A DNA stretch of 64,000 bases from Chloroflexia bacterium SDU3-3 (GTDB taxonomy: Bacteria; Chloroflexota; Chloroflexia; Chloroflexales; Roseiflexaceae). A program made the position numbers and the translations under genes. Positions 9,270 through 18,149 of the stretch are shown here, piece by piece (position 1 is the stretch's first letter; every line of letters begins with the position of its first letter). The stretch is taken from assembly GCA_009268125.1 (NCBI GenBank), contig WBOU01000006.1:257807-321806 (forward strand), in the 5' to 3' direction. The notes under the pieces were generated by a model that saw only the letters and a list, made by a program, of their open reading frames with translations, searched no databases and was not told the DNA's origin.

Positions 9270-9304
9270 GCAAAAAAAGCCGCATATGTGGGCACATATG
9301 CGGC
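9270..9304 (-). terminator. Intrinsic terminator of the pst operon
   Basis: GCCGCATATGTG and CACATATGCGGC form a 12-bp perfect stem with a two-base gap as written, so the loop will open by a pair. On the minus strand it is followed by seven T. It lies 24 bases after the last pstB stop codon. Confidence 0.9.
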
Positions 9305-9327
9305 CTAGCCAGCGATGTGAGGCACGC

Positions 9328-10194
9328 CTAACCAAAGCGACCGGAGATATACTCCTCGGTGCGCTTGTCTTTGGGGGTATTAAACAGCGTGGCGGTGGGC
9401 GCGATCTCCACCACCTGGCCCGCGCGGGTCTCGGGGTCCATCAGCATGAACACCGTCTCGTCGGAGACGCGGGCGGCCTGCTGCATGTTATGGGTCACGA
9501 TAATGATGGTGAAATCCTTGCGCAGGTCCACCATCAGCTCCTCGATCTTCAGCGTGGCGATCGGGTCGAGCGCCGAGCACGGCTCGTCCATCAGCACCAC
9601 CTCGGGGCGGGGCGCGATGGTGCGGGCGATGCACAGGCGCTGGGCCTGGCCACCCGAAAGCCCCAGCGCCGAGCTGCGCAGCCGGTCCTTCACATCATCC
9701 CACAGCGCCGCCGCCCGCAGCGACTCCTCCACCCGCTGCTCGATAGCCTTGCGGTCGCGCCAACCGCTGACGCGCAGGCCATAGGCCACGTTGTCGAAGA
9801 TCGACTTGGCGAAGGGGTTGGGGCGCTGGAAGACCATGCCGATCCGCCGCCGCAGCATCACCGGGTCGGCATCCTCGGCGTAGATGTTCTGGTCATCCAG
9901 CAGGATCTGGCCAGTGCCGCGCGCCCCCGGCGTCTCGTCGTGCATGCGGTTGATCGCGCGCAGCAGCGTGGTCTTGCCGCAGCCCGACGGCCCGATGAAG
10001 GCCGTGATGGCCCGCTCGCGCATGCTCAGATTGATATTGCGCAGCGCCTGGAACGCGCCATAGTAGAACTGGAAGTTGACCGCAGCGACCTTGGTCTTCT
10101 CGCTCAGCGGCAGCTCTGGCTCGGCGGCCCGCGTGAACACGCTCAGATCGGCCTTCTGCCGCACCATCGCCCCAGTAGAGAACGCATCGCTCAT
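9328..10194 (-). CDS. pstB: Phosphate ABC transporter ATP-binding protein PstB (second copy)
   Basis: A 288-residue ABC ATPase with Walker [10 protein letters not shown], signature LSGGQAQRL and Walker [14 protein letters not shown], the last being typical of PstB. It powers high-affinity phosphate import through PstA-PstC. Compared with its tandem neighbour it has a ~25-residue longer N-terminus and GGQAQRL instead of GGQQQRM in the signature. The ATG used here follows a TAGGAG site; a longer in-frame start would overlap the upstream gene. It is the last gene of the operon and is followed by a strong terminator. A second PstB next to the first is seen in other bacteria, but the division of labour is not evident. 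Confidence 0.93.
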   Translation of the reverse strand: MSDAFSTGAMVRQKADLSVFTRAAEPELPLSEKTKVAAVNFQFYYGAFQALRNINLSMRERAITAFIGPSGCGKTTLLRAINRMHDETPGARGTGQILLDDQNIYAEDADPVMLRRRIGMVFQRPNPFAKSIFDNVAYGLRVSGWRDRKAIEQRVEESLRAAALWDDVKDRLRSSALGLSGGQAQRLCIARTIAPRPEVVLMDEPCSALDPIATLKIEELMVDLRKDFTIIIVTHNMQQAARVSDETVFMLMDPETRAGQVVEIAPTATLFNTPKDKRTEEYISGRFG

Positions 10195-10204
10195 GGTATC
10201 GCTC

Positions 10205-10996
10205 CTAGCCGATACGGCCACTAATATACGCCTCGGTGCGCGGGTCGCGCGGCGCAGAAAAGATCTGGCCGGTCTGGCCCTCTTCCACCAAAAAGCCGAT
10301 CGGCTTCTCGGCCTCGCGGTCGACCATGAACACGCAGGTGTGGTCGGCCACGCGGGCGGCCTGCTGCATGTTGTGGGTCACGATCACCACCGTGAAGCGC
10401 TTCTTCAGCTCGTGCAGCAGCTCCTCGATCTTGAAAGTGGCGATCGGGTCAAGCGCCGAGCACGGCTCATCCATCAGGATGATGTCTGGCTCCAGCGCCA
10501 CGGCGCGGGCGATGCACATGCGCTGCTGCTGGCCGCCCGAGAGCGCCAGGCCCGAGTGGTGCAGCTTGTCCTTCACCTCATCCCACAGCGCCGCCGCCTG
10601 CAGCGAGATCTCGACGCGCTCGTCGATCTCGCGCTTGGGCACGCCGTTGAGCCTCAGGCCCACCGCCACATTGTCGTAGATCGACATCATCTTGATCGGC
10701 ACCGGCTGCTGAAAGACCATACCGATCTTGCGGCGCACCGCCTGCGGCTCGACGCCCTGGGCGTAGATATCCTCGCCGCCCAGCAGGATCTTGCCCTCGA
10801 CCCGCGCCTTGGGCACCATCTCGTGCATGCGGTTGATGCAGCGCAGCACGGTGGTCTTGCCGCAGCCCGACGGCCCGATGAACGCCGTGACGCTGCGGGG
10901 CGCGATGGTGGTATCCACCGGCTTGAGCGCCTGCTTCGCGCCGTAGAAGGGCGTCAGGTTGCGCAGCTCTATCTGATTCGCACCAGTTGTGGTCAT
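10205..10996 (-). CDS. pstB: Phosphate ABC transporter ATP-binding protein PstB (first copy)
   Basis: A 263-residue ABC ATPase of normal PstB length. Walker [11 protein letters not shown]-loop region, signature LSGGQQQRM, Walker [14 protein letters not shown] and the switch histidine in [10 protein letters not shown] are all intact. It starts seven bases after pstA ends and is followed ten bases later by a second pstB, so the five pst genes form one transcription unit. Sequence similarity between the two copies is obvious through the catalytic core, pointing to an old tandem duplication. Confidence 0.95.
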   Translation of the reverse strand: MTTTGANQIELRNLTPFYGAKQALKPVDTTIAPRSVTAFIGPSGCGKTTVLRCINRMHEMVPKARVEGKILLGGEDIYAQGVEPQAVRRKIGMVFQQPVPIKMMSIYDNVAVGLRLNGVPKREIDERVEISLQAAALWDEVKDKLHHSGLALSGGQQQRMCIARAVALEPDIILMDEPCSALDPIATFKIEELLHELKKRFTVVIVTHNMQQAARVADHTCVFMVDREAEKPIGFLVEEGQTGQIFSAPRDPRTEAYISGRIG

Positions 10997-11003
10997 AGCA
11001 TCC

Positions 11004-11879
11004 CTACTTCAGTCGGCTACGTGTGGCAAAGCGAACCAGCAGATTCGTAACCAGCACAATCGTGGTCAGCACCAGCGCCGTACCCCAGGCCAGGTCGTTC
11101 TCGGCTGGGTAGGGCGACTGCGTGTACTTATAGGTCAGCAGCGGCAGCGCCGCCATCGGGGCCGACATATTAAACGAGACGTTGTTGTTGCCCAGGATGG
11201 TCAGCAGCAGCGGGGCGGTCTCGCCCATGGCGCGGGCCACGGCCAGCAGCACGCCGGTGGCGATGCCGCCCGCCGCCGCCGGCAGCACTACGGTGAAGGT
11301 GGTCTGCCACTTGGGCGTGCCCAGGGCCATCGCGCCCTCGCGCACCGAGTAGGGCACCAGCCGCAGGATCTCCTCGGTGGTGCGGGTGATCAGCGGCACC
11401 ATCAGGATGGCCAGCGCGATGCTGCCCGCCCAGCCCGAGAACTGCTTGTAGCGCACCACGATCAGCGCGTAGGCCACCACGCCCACCACGATCGAGGGGG
11501 CCGCGCTCAGCACATCGGTGCAGAAGCGCACGACCGTGGAGAACAGGTTCGACTTGTACTCGGCCAGGTAGACGCCCGCCAGGATGCCCACCGGCAGCGC
11601 GATCAGCGTGGCCCACATCACGATCAGCAGCGAGCCAGCGATGCCGTTGAGCACGCCGCCCTGCGCCTGCACCGCACCGCTCAGGCTGAGGCCGGGGGCC
11701 TTGTAGGATTTGGTGAAGAAGTCGATATTCAGCGACGAGACGCCCTTGACCAGCACAAAGCCAAGGATGAGCACCAGCGGGATGAGCGCCAGCAGCGTGG
11801 CGACCACCGCGCAGCCGCGCATCGCCCGATCCACCGCCTTGCGTCGCCCGATGTTCGGCGCATTGACCACAATACTCAT
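11004..11879 (-). CDS. pstA: Phosphate ABC transporter permease PstA
   Basis: A 291-residue integral membrane protein with about six hydrophobic segments and a PstA/CysT-type EAA-like loop ([14 protein letters not shown]). It forms the phosphate channel with PstC. The ATG overlaps the stop codon of pstC in an ATGA, which indicates translational coupling, and GGGGAG lies upstream. A longer start 13 codons earlier is in frame but would lie within pstC. Confidence 0.95.
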   Translation of the reverse strand: MSIVVNAPNIGRRKAVDRAMRGCAVVATLLALIPLVLILGFVLVKGVSSLNIDFFTKSYKAPGLSLSGAVQAQGGVLNGIAGSLLIVMWATLIALPVGILAGVYLAEYKSNLFSTVVRFCTDVLSAAPSIVVGVVAYALIVVRYKQFSGWAGSIALAILMVPLITRTTEEILRLVPYSVREGAMALGTPKWQTTFTVVLPAAAGGIATGVLLAVARAMGETAPLLLTILGNNNVSFNMSAPMAALPLLTYKYTQSPYPAENDLAWGTALVLTTIVLVTNLLVRFATRSRLK

Positions 11880-12850
11880 GCCCGCGCACTCCCCACCGGC
11901 CCACGGCCAGCGCGCCACACGATAAAGCGCGCCAGACCATTGAGCAGCAGCGTAATTACAAACAGCACCAGGGCTATCAGAATAAGCGTCGACTCGTGCA
12001 GCTCATCGTTCGCGTTCGACAGCTCGCTGGCCACCAGCGAGGCCGAGGTGATGCTGGCCTGGAAGATCGACGGCTCGATCCGGTCCTTCAGGCTGCCGAT
12101 GATCATCAGCGCCGCCATCGTCTCGCCCAGGGCGCGGCCAAGGCCCAGCATCATGCCGCCGATGATGCCCGCCTGGGCATAGGGCAGCACCGCGTGGCGG
12201 ATGGTCTCCCACTGGGTTGCGCCCACGGCCAGCATGGCCTCGCGCTGGTTGGATGGCACCACCGCCAGCACATCGCGGGTGATCGAGGCGATGGTGGGCA
12301 GGATCATGATCGCCAGCACCACGCCCGCCGCCGCCAGGCTGCGCGCCGAGACCGGCCCGCCCAGGAAGGGCAGCCACTGGCCGATCGACCCGGCCACCGG
12401 GTTGGCCACCGAGGTCTGGAAGAACGGGATGAGCACGAACACGCCCCACATCCCATACACCACGCTGGGGATGGCCGCCAGCAGCTCGACCAGGAACGAG
12501 AGCGAGGTGCGCAGCCGCAGCGGGCATAGCTCGGAGAGGAACACGCCGATCATCACGCCCAGCGGCCCGGCGATCACCAGCGCGATCAGCGACGAGATCA
12601 GCGTGCCGTAGATCGCGGGCAGCGCGCCAAAGTGCCCGGTCACAGGGTTCCAGCCCTGCTGGAACAGGAACGAGATGCCGAATTTATCGCGGGCCTCGGT
12701 CGAGTTCACCCAGGTCACAACACCAATAACGCCGACCAGCGCCACCACCAGCAGCGCAAAGGCCAGCGTTATGAATGCAAAGAGCGAGTCGCCATGGCGC
12801 GTGCGCTGTTGCAAAGACGCCCAGGCGCTCAGGTTCTTTGCTTGGGCCAT
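11876..12850 (-). CDS. pstC: Phosphate ABC transporter permease PstC
   Basis: A 324-residue membrane permease with an N-terminal cytoplasmic stretch, a first transmembrane segment near residues 25-48 and five further segments. The EAA-type loop reads SNQREAMLAVGATQWET, as in PstC. AGGAAG precedes the ATG. It lies 151 bp downstream of pstS, separated by a hairpin that could reduce read-through from the highly needed binding protein to the permease genes. Confidence 0.95.
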   Translation of the reverse strand: MAQAKNLSAWASLQQRTRHGDSLFAFITLAFALLVVALVGVIGVVTWVNSTEARDKFGISFLFQQGWNPVTGHFGALPAIYGTLISSLIALVIAGPLGVMIGVFLSELCPLRLRTSLSFLVELLAAIPSVVYGMWGVFVLIPFFQTSVANPVAGSIGQWLPFLGGPVSARSLAAAGVVLAIMILPTIASITRDVLAVVPSNQREAMLAVGATQWETIRHAVLPYAQAGIIGGMMLGLGRALGETMAALMIIGSLKDRIEPSIFQASITSASLVASELSNANDELHESTLILIALVLFVITLLLNGLARFIVWRAGRGPVGSARA

Positions 12851-12953
12851 ACAGCTTCCTTTCTTGACCTTTTTCTTTGGTAGCTACAGCTCTACTATTG
12901 TATCACTCGTCGCGGAAACAGTTTATGGGAGAAAATATCACAGCTTTATGGCG

Positions 12954-12984
12954 GTGCCGCCCCGACACATGGTCGGGGCGGCAC
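12954..12984 (-). promoter_or_regulatory. Hairpin between pstS and pstC
   Basis: GTGCCGCCCCGAC pairs perfectly with GTCGGGGCGGCAC around five bases. No T run follows on the minus strand, so it fits a message-stabilising or partial-termination element that favours pstS over the downstream genes. Confidence 0.65.
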
Positions 12985-13001
12985 AAAGGGCTAGAGGCGA
13001 G

Positions 13002-14288
13002 CTACTTGGCCAGCTCGAAGGCGGCCTTGCCACCCACCTGAACCTGGGTCAGCTTCTCGATCGCCTTGGCCTGCACCGAGGCCGGCAGCGGGGCGAAGCC
13101 CAGATCCTTCGCGCCGGCAGCGCCGTCGGTCAGGCTCCAGTACAGGAAGTCGGTCAGGGCCTGGGCCTTGGCCTCGTCGGTCATCTCGGCGTTCACCAGC
13201 ACCCAGGTGTAGCCCGAGATCGGGTAGGCGGAGTCCGACTCCGGCGTGCCCGCGGGCGGGTTCACAATGTTCACGCGCAGGTCGTCCGGGGTCTCGGGCA
13301 GGAAGGCGGCGGCGGCAGCCGAGACGCTATCCAGGGTCGGCTCGATGTAGGTGCCGGCGGCGTTCTTGATCTTCGGGGCCGGGAGCTTGTTGCCCAGCGC
13401 GTAGATCAGCTCGACGTAGCCGATCGCGCCCTCGGTCTGCTGCACAGCCTGGGCCACGCCGGGGTTCTTCTCGCCGCCCACGCCCACCGGCCACTGCACG
13501 GTGTCGCCAGCGCCCACGGCGCTCTTCCAGTCGGCGCTCACGCTGCTCAGGTAGTTGGTGAAGATCGAGGTCGTGCCCGAGCCATCCGAGCGGTGCACCA
13601 CGGTGATGGCCGTCTCGGGCAGGGTCACGCCGGGGTTGTCGGCGGCGATGGCGGCGTCGTTCCACTTGGTGATCTTGCCAAGGAAGATGTTGGCCAGCGT
13701 CTCGCCCGAGAACTGCAGGCCCTCAACGCCGGGCAGGTTGTAAGGGGTCACGACCGCGCCCAGCACGGTGGGGATGCTCAGCACCGTCTTGCCGTACTTG
13801 GTCAGCTCGTCATCCGAGGCGAACTTGTCGGTGCCGCCGAAGTCGGTCACGGCGTTGAAGAAGTCCTTGCGGCCCTGGCCCGAGCCGACGCTCTGGTAGT
13901 TGATCGTCACGCTGGGGGCCACGGTCTTGTACTGCTCGATCCACTGCTGGTAGATCGGGTCGGGGAAGCTCGCGCCCGAGCCGGTCAGGGTCGCCGTCAC
14001 CGCGCGGGGCGTGATCGACGGGAAGCTGACGGCGGCGGCGGTGGCCGAAGCCTCAGCGGTGGCAGCTGCCGTGGCGGCCTCGGTGGCGGCGGGGGCCTCG
14101 GTGGCAGCCTCGGTAGCGGCGGGGGCCTCGGTGGCGGCGGGGGCCTCGGTGGCAGCCGGAGCGGCGGTCGCAGCCGCAGGAGCATTTGTGGGGGTCGTCG
14201 ACGCGGTGGTGCCGCAGGCGGCGATCACCGGGATGATCAGGGCCAGGCCAAGCGCGCGCTTCGCCGAGGTCGGGAGAATCGAGAACAT
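13002..14288 (-). CDS. pstS: Phosphate-binding lipoprotein PstS
   Basis: A 428-residue extracytoplasmic phosphate receptor. The signal peptide ends in a lipobox with Cys25 (PVIAAC), so it should be lipid-anchored. Residues about 30-85 are a low-complexity Ala/Thr/Glu/Pro linker with repeated AATEAP units, which probably lifts the receptor off the membrane. The mature domain (GSGASFPDPIYQQW onward) has the PstS features SVGSGQGRKDF and VHRSDGSGTTSIF that bind phosphate. The start is the ATG behind GAGGAGG rather than one eight codons upstream. It is the first gene of the operon and lies behind a PHO-box-like element. Confidence 0.96.
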   Translation of the reverse strand: MFSILPTSAKRALGLALIIPVIAACGTTASTTPTNAPAAATAAPAATEAPAATEAPAATEAATEAPAATEAATAAATAEASATAAAVSFPSITPRAVTATLTGSGASFPDPIYQQWIEQYKTVAPSVTINYQSVGSGQGRKDFFNAVTDFGGTDKFASDDELTKYGKTVLSIPTVLGAVVTPYNLPGVEGLQFSGETLANIFLGKITKWNDAAIAADNPGVTLPETAITVVHRSDGSGTTSIFTNYLSSVSADWKSAVGAGDTVQWPVGVGGEKNPGVAQAVQQTEGAIGYVELIYALGNKLPAPKIKNAAGTYIEPTLDSVSAAAAAFLPETPDDLRVNIVNPPAGTPESDSAYPISGYTWVLVNAEMTDEAKAQALTDFLYWSLTDGAAGAKDLGFAPLPASVQAKAIEKLTQVQVGGKAAFELAK

Positions 14289-14433
14289 GCGAACTATTCC
14301 TCCTCGTAGCATCCTATTCCAACCAGCGGCACGTAGGTAGAAATCCTCGCGCTTTTGCGCTGCGAGGTGTAGCTTCAGGGCTAGACTTGCTCCTAGCTAC
14401 GTACCTTTGGATGCTGGAAGAGTAGCACCCGTA

Positions 14434-14475
14434 GATTAACACGCAACAATGCTTGTGTTAAGTTTGCGTTAAGTC
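14434..14475 (-). promoter_or_regulatory. Putative PHO box upstream of pstS
   Basis: On the minus strand CTTAACGCAAA is followed immediately by CTTAACACAAG, an 11-bp direct repeat carrying the TTAACG/TTAACA core, and a TTAA-containing half-site follows about 20 bases later. This spacing and core resemble the TTAACA repeats bound by PhoP-type regulators under phosphate starvation. The site is about 170 bases upstream of the pstS start. No regulator gene for it is seen next to the operon. Confidence 0.6.
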
Positions 14476-14642
14476 TGCCCGATTATTGGCCTTACGCGCA
14501 TGGCATTGCAATGCGGAAATATGCGAGAGCCATATGGCCGGAAGCGCGGCGCGATCATCATCTCACTGCCACGGCATAGCCCTACCCCCATCCAGGGCCA
14601 GTGGTAAAATCGAGGCCTACGGATAGTACAGAGGAGAAACAT

Positions 14643-14930
14643 ATGCCCAAGCACGATCTGATCGCCGAGGCGGTGATGGAGGAGCTATCGCGGGCCATCG
14701 CCAAATTCCCAACCTGGCCGACCGACCCGCTCCACGCGCTGGCGGTGCTGGGCGAGGAGTTCGGCGAGCTGACCAAGGAGGTGCTGCAGCTGGCCTACGA
14801 GCCGCACAAGGCCAGCCGGGAGAACCTGCGCAAGGAGGCGCTGCAGACTGCCGCGATGGCGCTGCGGTTTGTGGCCAGCCTGGACACCTACGAGTACCGC
14901 CCCGGCCAGCAGCACCGGCAGGAGCTTTAG
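14643..14930 (+). CDS. MazG-like nucleotide pyrophosphohydrolase domain protein
   Basis: A 95-residue all-alpha protein. GEEFGELTKEV followed about 30 residues later by RKEALQTAAMALRF resembles the ExxE-(n)-E metal-binding helices of the MazG/dUTPase-like superfamily that hydrolyse non-canonical nucleoside triphosphates. Whether it is active cannot be told, because the final Asp of the classical motif is not obvious. The ATG follows GAGGAG; a longer in-frame start lacks a site. It is divergent from pstS and followed by a bidirectional terminator. Confidence 0.7.
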   Translation: MPKHDLIAEAVMEELSRAIAKFPTWPTDPLHALAVLGEEFGELTKEVLQLAYEPHKASRENLRKEALQTAAMALRFVASLDTYEYRPGQQHRQEL

Positions 14931-14954
14931 CCCCCAAGCGCGGCGCGCGCAGAA

Positions 14955-14989
14955 AAGCGGCTCAGGATCACGCAGATCCTGAGCCGCCA
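14955..14989. terminator. Bidirectional intrinsic terminator between the MazG-like and lamin-tail genes
   Basis: GCGGCTCAGGATC pairs with GATCCTGAGCCGC around a five-base loop. On the minus strand TTTTCT follows, which fits the end of the convergent lamin-tail gene; on the plus strand the T run is poor. Confidence 0.75.
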
Positions 14990-15015
14990 CAGATTGCTTG
15001 CCCCAGCCCTATGCG

Positions 15016-15606
15016 CTACCGATCGACCCAGTAGCTCACCAGCTGGCCCGCGTCGGTGTACAGCGCGCCGTCATCCTGATCAAGGTTGTTCCAGATGTTG
15101 TCGCCGGTGTGACCAAAGGTGCGCGAGGCCCCCGGCGCAAGCGTGCCGCCGATCGGGCTGTGCTCCTGGTTGCCAGTGATACTGCACATGTGCCAGCCAT
15201 CCAGCGTCACCGCGCTGGCGCTCACATTCATCAGCGTGACGGTCTCTGCAAACTTGTTGATCGCGGTGATCCGCACCGGGTAGCCGGGGGCCGCGCCGGA
15301 GCTGGGGTCTTGGCGGCAGCCGTTGAAGCTGGCGGGCGGCAGGGTGGGCGTGGCCGTCGGCTGCGTGGTCACCGTCGGCTGCGTGGTCACCGTCGCGGTC
15401 GGCGTGGTGGTTGCGGTGGGTGTGACGGTCGCGGTGGGCGTGGCCGTCGGCGCGGCAGTGGGCCAGGGCGTGGTGGTGGGCGCGGCCTTGACCACCAGCG
15501 GCAGGTAGACACCAAACTCGCCCGAGGCCGCGCCCAGCGGCAACGTGGTCAGAAGCAGCAGGCCGAGCGTCAGCGCGGCGGTGATCGCGATGGGGTTCCG
15601 GTGCAT
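15016..15606 (-). CDS. Secreted lamin-tail-domain protein
   Basis: A 196-residue exported protein. Residues 1-27 form a signal peptide, then a GVYLPLV motif (about 32-38) and a Thr/Pro-rich spacer (about 42-92) lead to a compact C-terminal domain (about 95-196) with lamin-tail character: ITAINKFAETVTLMNVSASAVTLDGWHM and the closing strands around DDGALYTDAGQLVSYW. Bacterial lamin-tail domains occur on secreted enzymes and surface proteins as binding modules, but here the domain stands alone. It is monocistronic, with its own terminator. The ligand is unknown. Confidence 0.75.
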   Translation of the reverse strand: MHRNPIAITAALTLGLLLLTTLPLGAASGEFGVYLPLVVKAAPTTTPWPTAAPTATPTATVTPTATTTPTATVTTQPTVTTQPTATPTLPPASFNGCRQDPSSGAAPGYPVRITAINKFAETVTLMNVSASAVTLDGWHMCSITGNQEHSPIGGTLAPGASRTFGHTGDNIWNNLDQDDGALYTDAGQLVSYWVDR

Positions 15607-15785
15607 GCGTGGTGCCTTTGGCTATGGAGAAGGGCAGCGATGTGCGGGGTGATGTGTGGGGCTATTCTACCATTGATCTTTCAAAATTGTGTCCCATCAT
15701 TGCTCCTATAAAAGTATTAGTGTCTGATGCTAGATATGAGGATGTTTGTAGGAAGCAAAAACATACAAAAAGCGTAAACTAAAAA

Positions 15786-15811
15786 GCCAGCACCCCGCAT
15801 GGAGTGCTGGC
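15786..15811 (-). terminator. Intrinsic terminator after the WQQ-repeat/DUF4352 protein gene
   Basis: GCCAGCACCCC and GGAGTGCTGGC form an 11-bp stem with one mismatch around a short loop; on the minus strand five T follow. The stem begins 13 bases after the stop codon. Confidence 0.85.
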
Positions 15812-15824
15812 AGGAGCAGATAAG

Positions 15825-16973
15825 CTACTGAATAGGTGCGACGCGCAGATCCAGGCGGATACTGTCATCGGGGCCATCAAACACGACGATGGCTGGGGCG
15901 GAGTTCTTCGGGATCTTGAAGACCAGCACACCGCTGGCCTTAGTACCGTTGTAGAAGTTACCACCGTCGAATCGATTATCGAGTGAGTAGAGTGCAGTCT
16001 CGACTGTATGAGTACCACCATCAAGGTCGATCAGATCGAAGGATGCTGGATTTGCAAAGAAGCTATCACGGTAACGGCTCTGCCAGCCGGTATTGGCCAC
16101 TTCGACTGCAAACACCACATACTTCTCATCTTTCGTCGCCTTGTAGCGGTTGATACTGTCCGTGTACTTAAATCCTGTGGCTGAAACCTGCACACCGTTA
16201 ACATTGACCTGCCAGAGGCCAGCAGGCATCTTCTTGCGGTAGCTGTCGAGCACCTCTTGGGGCTGGATGGGCGAGGGGGCCGCCGTGGGGGCTGCTGGTG
16301 CGGCGGTGGGCTGCGGCGCAGCAGCGGCCTCGCGGATCTCGTTGCCCAGCAGGCCCAACTGCACATTGTATGGCGCAGCGTTCTCCGGGTGCAGCTCGAA
16401 GCGGGCGCGCTCAAACCACTGCACCTGGCGCTGCTGGCCATCAGCCATGGTCTCGGTCATCAGATCCGAAAGGGGCAGCCCGAACAGGGCTAGGTTCTCG
16501 GCCTCGGTCTTGCCGCCCTTGCCATCCAGCTCGATACCGCTGGCGCGCCATGCCTTCAGAATATCGCCGCACACGTTCTGTTGGGTTTCGGCGAAGTAGC
16601 GGCAGCCAGCCTGGGATTCGCTGTTGGAGAAGGTAAACGGGTCGCGCCCCTGCTGGGCCAGACGGTCGGCCCCGAGCCGACCGAGCAGCACATCGTAGGG
16701 GCGGCCATTCTCAGGGTGGAGTTCTAGACGGTTGCGCTGGAACCACTGCACTTGGTAGGGCTTGCCCTCGATCTGCTCTTCGTGCTGATCCGTCACAGGG
16801 TAGCCAAACACGGGCAAACCGCCATTCTGCTGCCAGTATTCGCGAATACGACCACTGATGCAGAAGCCGGTCTCACTAAAGCATAACGATTCGCTCTGAG
16901 CATACGCGGTAAGCGGGATAAGGAAAGATATGACCGTCAGGAAGGTGATGATGGGGGTGCAGAGACGACGCAT
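15825..16973 (-). CDS. Secreted WQQ-repeat protein with C-terminal DUF4352-like domain
   Basis: A 382-residue exported protein. A signal peptide (1-26, ending AYAQ) is followed by two LGFP-like repeats (about 28-100 and 110-205). The first repeat reads WQQNGGLPVFGYPVT, then VQWFQRNRLELHPEN, then VLLGRLG, and the second has the same elements in diverged form. After a Pro/Ala linker the last ~125 residues (VNGVQVSATGFKYTDS to the end) form a beta-sandwich of the DUF4352 type found in bacterial surface lipoproteins. Such repeats are thought to bind the envelope. The start is the ATG behind GGAGT; two upstream in-frame ATGs would add a charged stretch before the signal. Function unknown. Confidence 0.75.
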   Translation of the reverse strand: MRRLCTPIITFLTVISFLIPLTAYAQSESLCFSETGFCISGRIREYWQQNGGLPVFGYPVTDQHEEQIEGKPYQVQWFQRNRLELHPENGRPYDVLLGRLGADRLAQQGRDPFTFSNSESQAGCRYFAETQQNVCGDILKAWRASGIELDGKGGKTEAENLALFGLPLSDLMTETMADGQQRQVQWFERARFELHPENAAPYNVQLGLLGNEIREAAAAPQPTAAPAAPTAAPSPIQPQEVLDSYRKKMPAGLWQVNVNGVQVSATGFKYTDSINRYKATKDEKYVVFAVEVANTGWQSRYRDSFFANPASFDLIDLDGGTHTVETALYSLDNRFDGGNFYNGTKASGVLVFKIPKNSAPAIVVFDGPDDSIRLDLRVAPIQ

Positions 16974-17275
16974 GGAATGGTACTCCATATGCCAACGATG
17001 CCGCCCAGGGAGCCGAACCGCACGGCTTTGTGGCATCGATCTTCCCAATAGTTAAATGCAGGTAAATGTTAGGATAAAACGCTAAAAACTATCGAAAAAT
17101 ACTCTACGATCAAATATCGAAAACATCCGTTCGGTACGATCTGGGAGAAAGAGGCTCCAATTGCATTATAGCAGACACGAATCGCTGGGTGAAGTGGGGT
17201 AATGGTAGATAACTGGTGAAGAAACGAGATATGCAGCACCAGCTACCAGCGCTGGTGTGCGGCTGCAAGCATGGC
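16974..17275. other. Intergenic region; promoter region of the WQQ-repeat gene
   Basis: No gene is evident. 17040-17130 is AT-rich compared with the neighbours and probably contains the minus-strand promoter, but I cannot pick a -35/-10 pair with confidence. Confidence 0.4.
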
Positions 17276-17306
17276 AAAGGCCCGAGGCAGGTGGCCTCGG
17301 GCCTTT
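17276..17306 (-). terminator. Terminator-like hairpin after the membrane coiled-coil gene
   Basis: AAAGGCCCGAGGC pairs with GCCTCGGGCCTTT around five bases; the U-rich end is built into the stem. It lies 15 bases after the stop codon and would end the 21028-to-17322 transcript. Confidence 0.75.
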
Positions 17307-17321
17307 GGCGCGGTGTGCGGG

Positions 17322-18065
17322 CTAGGGCGCGTGCGCCGTCTGGGTCAGCGCGGTGTCCAGCACCGACTGGAAGGCGTCCATATCGGCCTTCAGGTCGGTG
17401 AGGCGCTGGGCCACCTGGTTGGTGGCGGTGTCGGCGCTGACCGCGTCGGATGTGCGCAGCCGCACCGTCTCGGCCTGTACGTTCTCCAGGTTGGCAGCGA
17501 TGTTCTGCAGCTGGGCGTTGATCCGCTCGATGTAGGTCTCCAGGTCGCGGGCGTTGCTCTGGCGGTCGGTCAGGGCCTGGCGCGTCTCGCCCAGCTGGTC
17601 GCGGGTGTAGGGGTCCTGGGTCGAGCGCAGGCGGATGTCGAGCGCCTCGATCTGCTTCTGGATGGCGTTCTGGTTCACGCCCACCAGATACTGCTCGATC
17701 TCCTGGCCCTTGCCAGCCAGGGTGTAGGCCTCGCGCAGCAGCTCGCGGGCCTGGTCATCGATGCGGGCCAGCAGCGCGCGCAGCGACCCGGAGGACTGGC
17801 CGATGCTGCGCGAGATGGCCTGGGTGGTGCGCTCGATCGCCTCGATCTGGGCGCGGAAGGTTGGGCTGCTCAGCTGCGGGCGCGTCACCTTGGGCGGCGG
17901 GGCAAGCTGCAGCTGCGGGTCGCGGGCGGCCAGCGCCACCATGGCGGCGTAGGCCAGCAGCCCCAGCGGCAGCAGCCACCACGTCACCACCACGCCGCCG
18001 ACCAGCGCACACACCCCAACCACGATGGCAAGCGGCTGCAGCGCAGCGCGTCCGAATGCGTTCAT
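17322..18065 (-). CDS. Membrane protein with two N-terminal helices and a long coiled coil
   Basis: A 247-residue protein of unknown function. Residues about 9-48 contain two closely spaced hydrophobic segments (LAIVVGVCALVGGVVVTWW and PLGLLAYAAMVAL). The rest, from about 70 to 235, is rich in Gln, Glu, Arg and Ala with heptad patterns and should form a coiled coil on one side of the membrane. The layout recalls XpaC-like or phage-shock-type envelope proteins, but no family motif is recognised. It lies 84 bp after the substrate-binding/VWA gene on the same strand, behind GAGGAG, so it is probably part of that transcript. Confidence 0.6.
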   Translation of the reverse strand: MNAFGRAALQPLAIVVGVCALVGGVVVTWWLLPLGLLAYAAMVALAARDPQLQLAPPPKVTRPQLSSPTFRAQIEAIERTTQAISRSIGQSSGSLRALLARIDDQARELLREAYTLAGKGQEIEQYLVGVNQNAIQKQIEALDIRLRSTQDPYTRDQLGETRQALTDRQSNARDLETYIERINAQLQNIAANLENVQAETVRLRTSDAVSADTATNQVAQRLTDLKADMDAFQSVLDTALTQTAHAP

Positions 18066-18149
18066 AGGCTCCTCGAAGCTGTTGCAGGTGGAGAAAAGCG
18101 ATAGCGCGGGCGGCTTGCGAGGCCGTGGGCAAGCCGCCCGCCAGCGATC

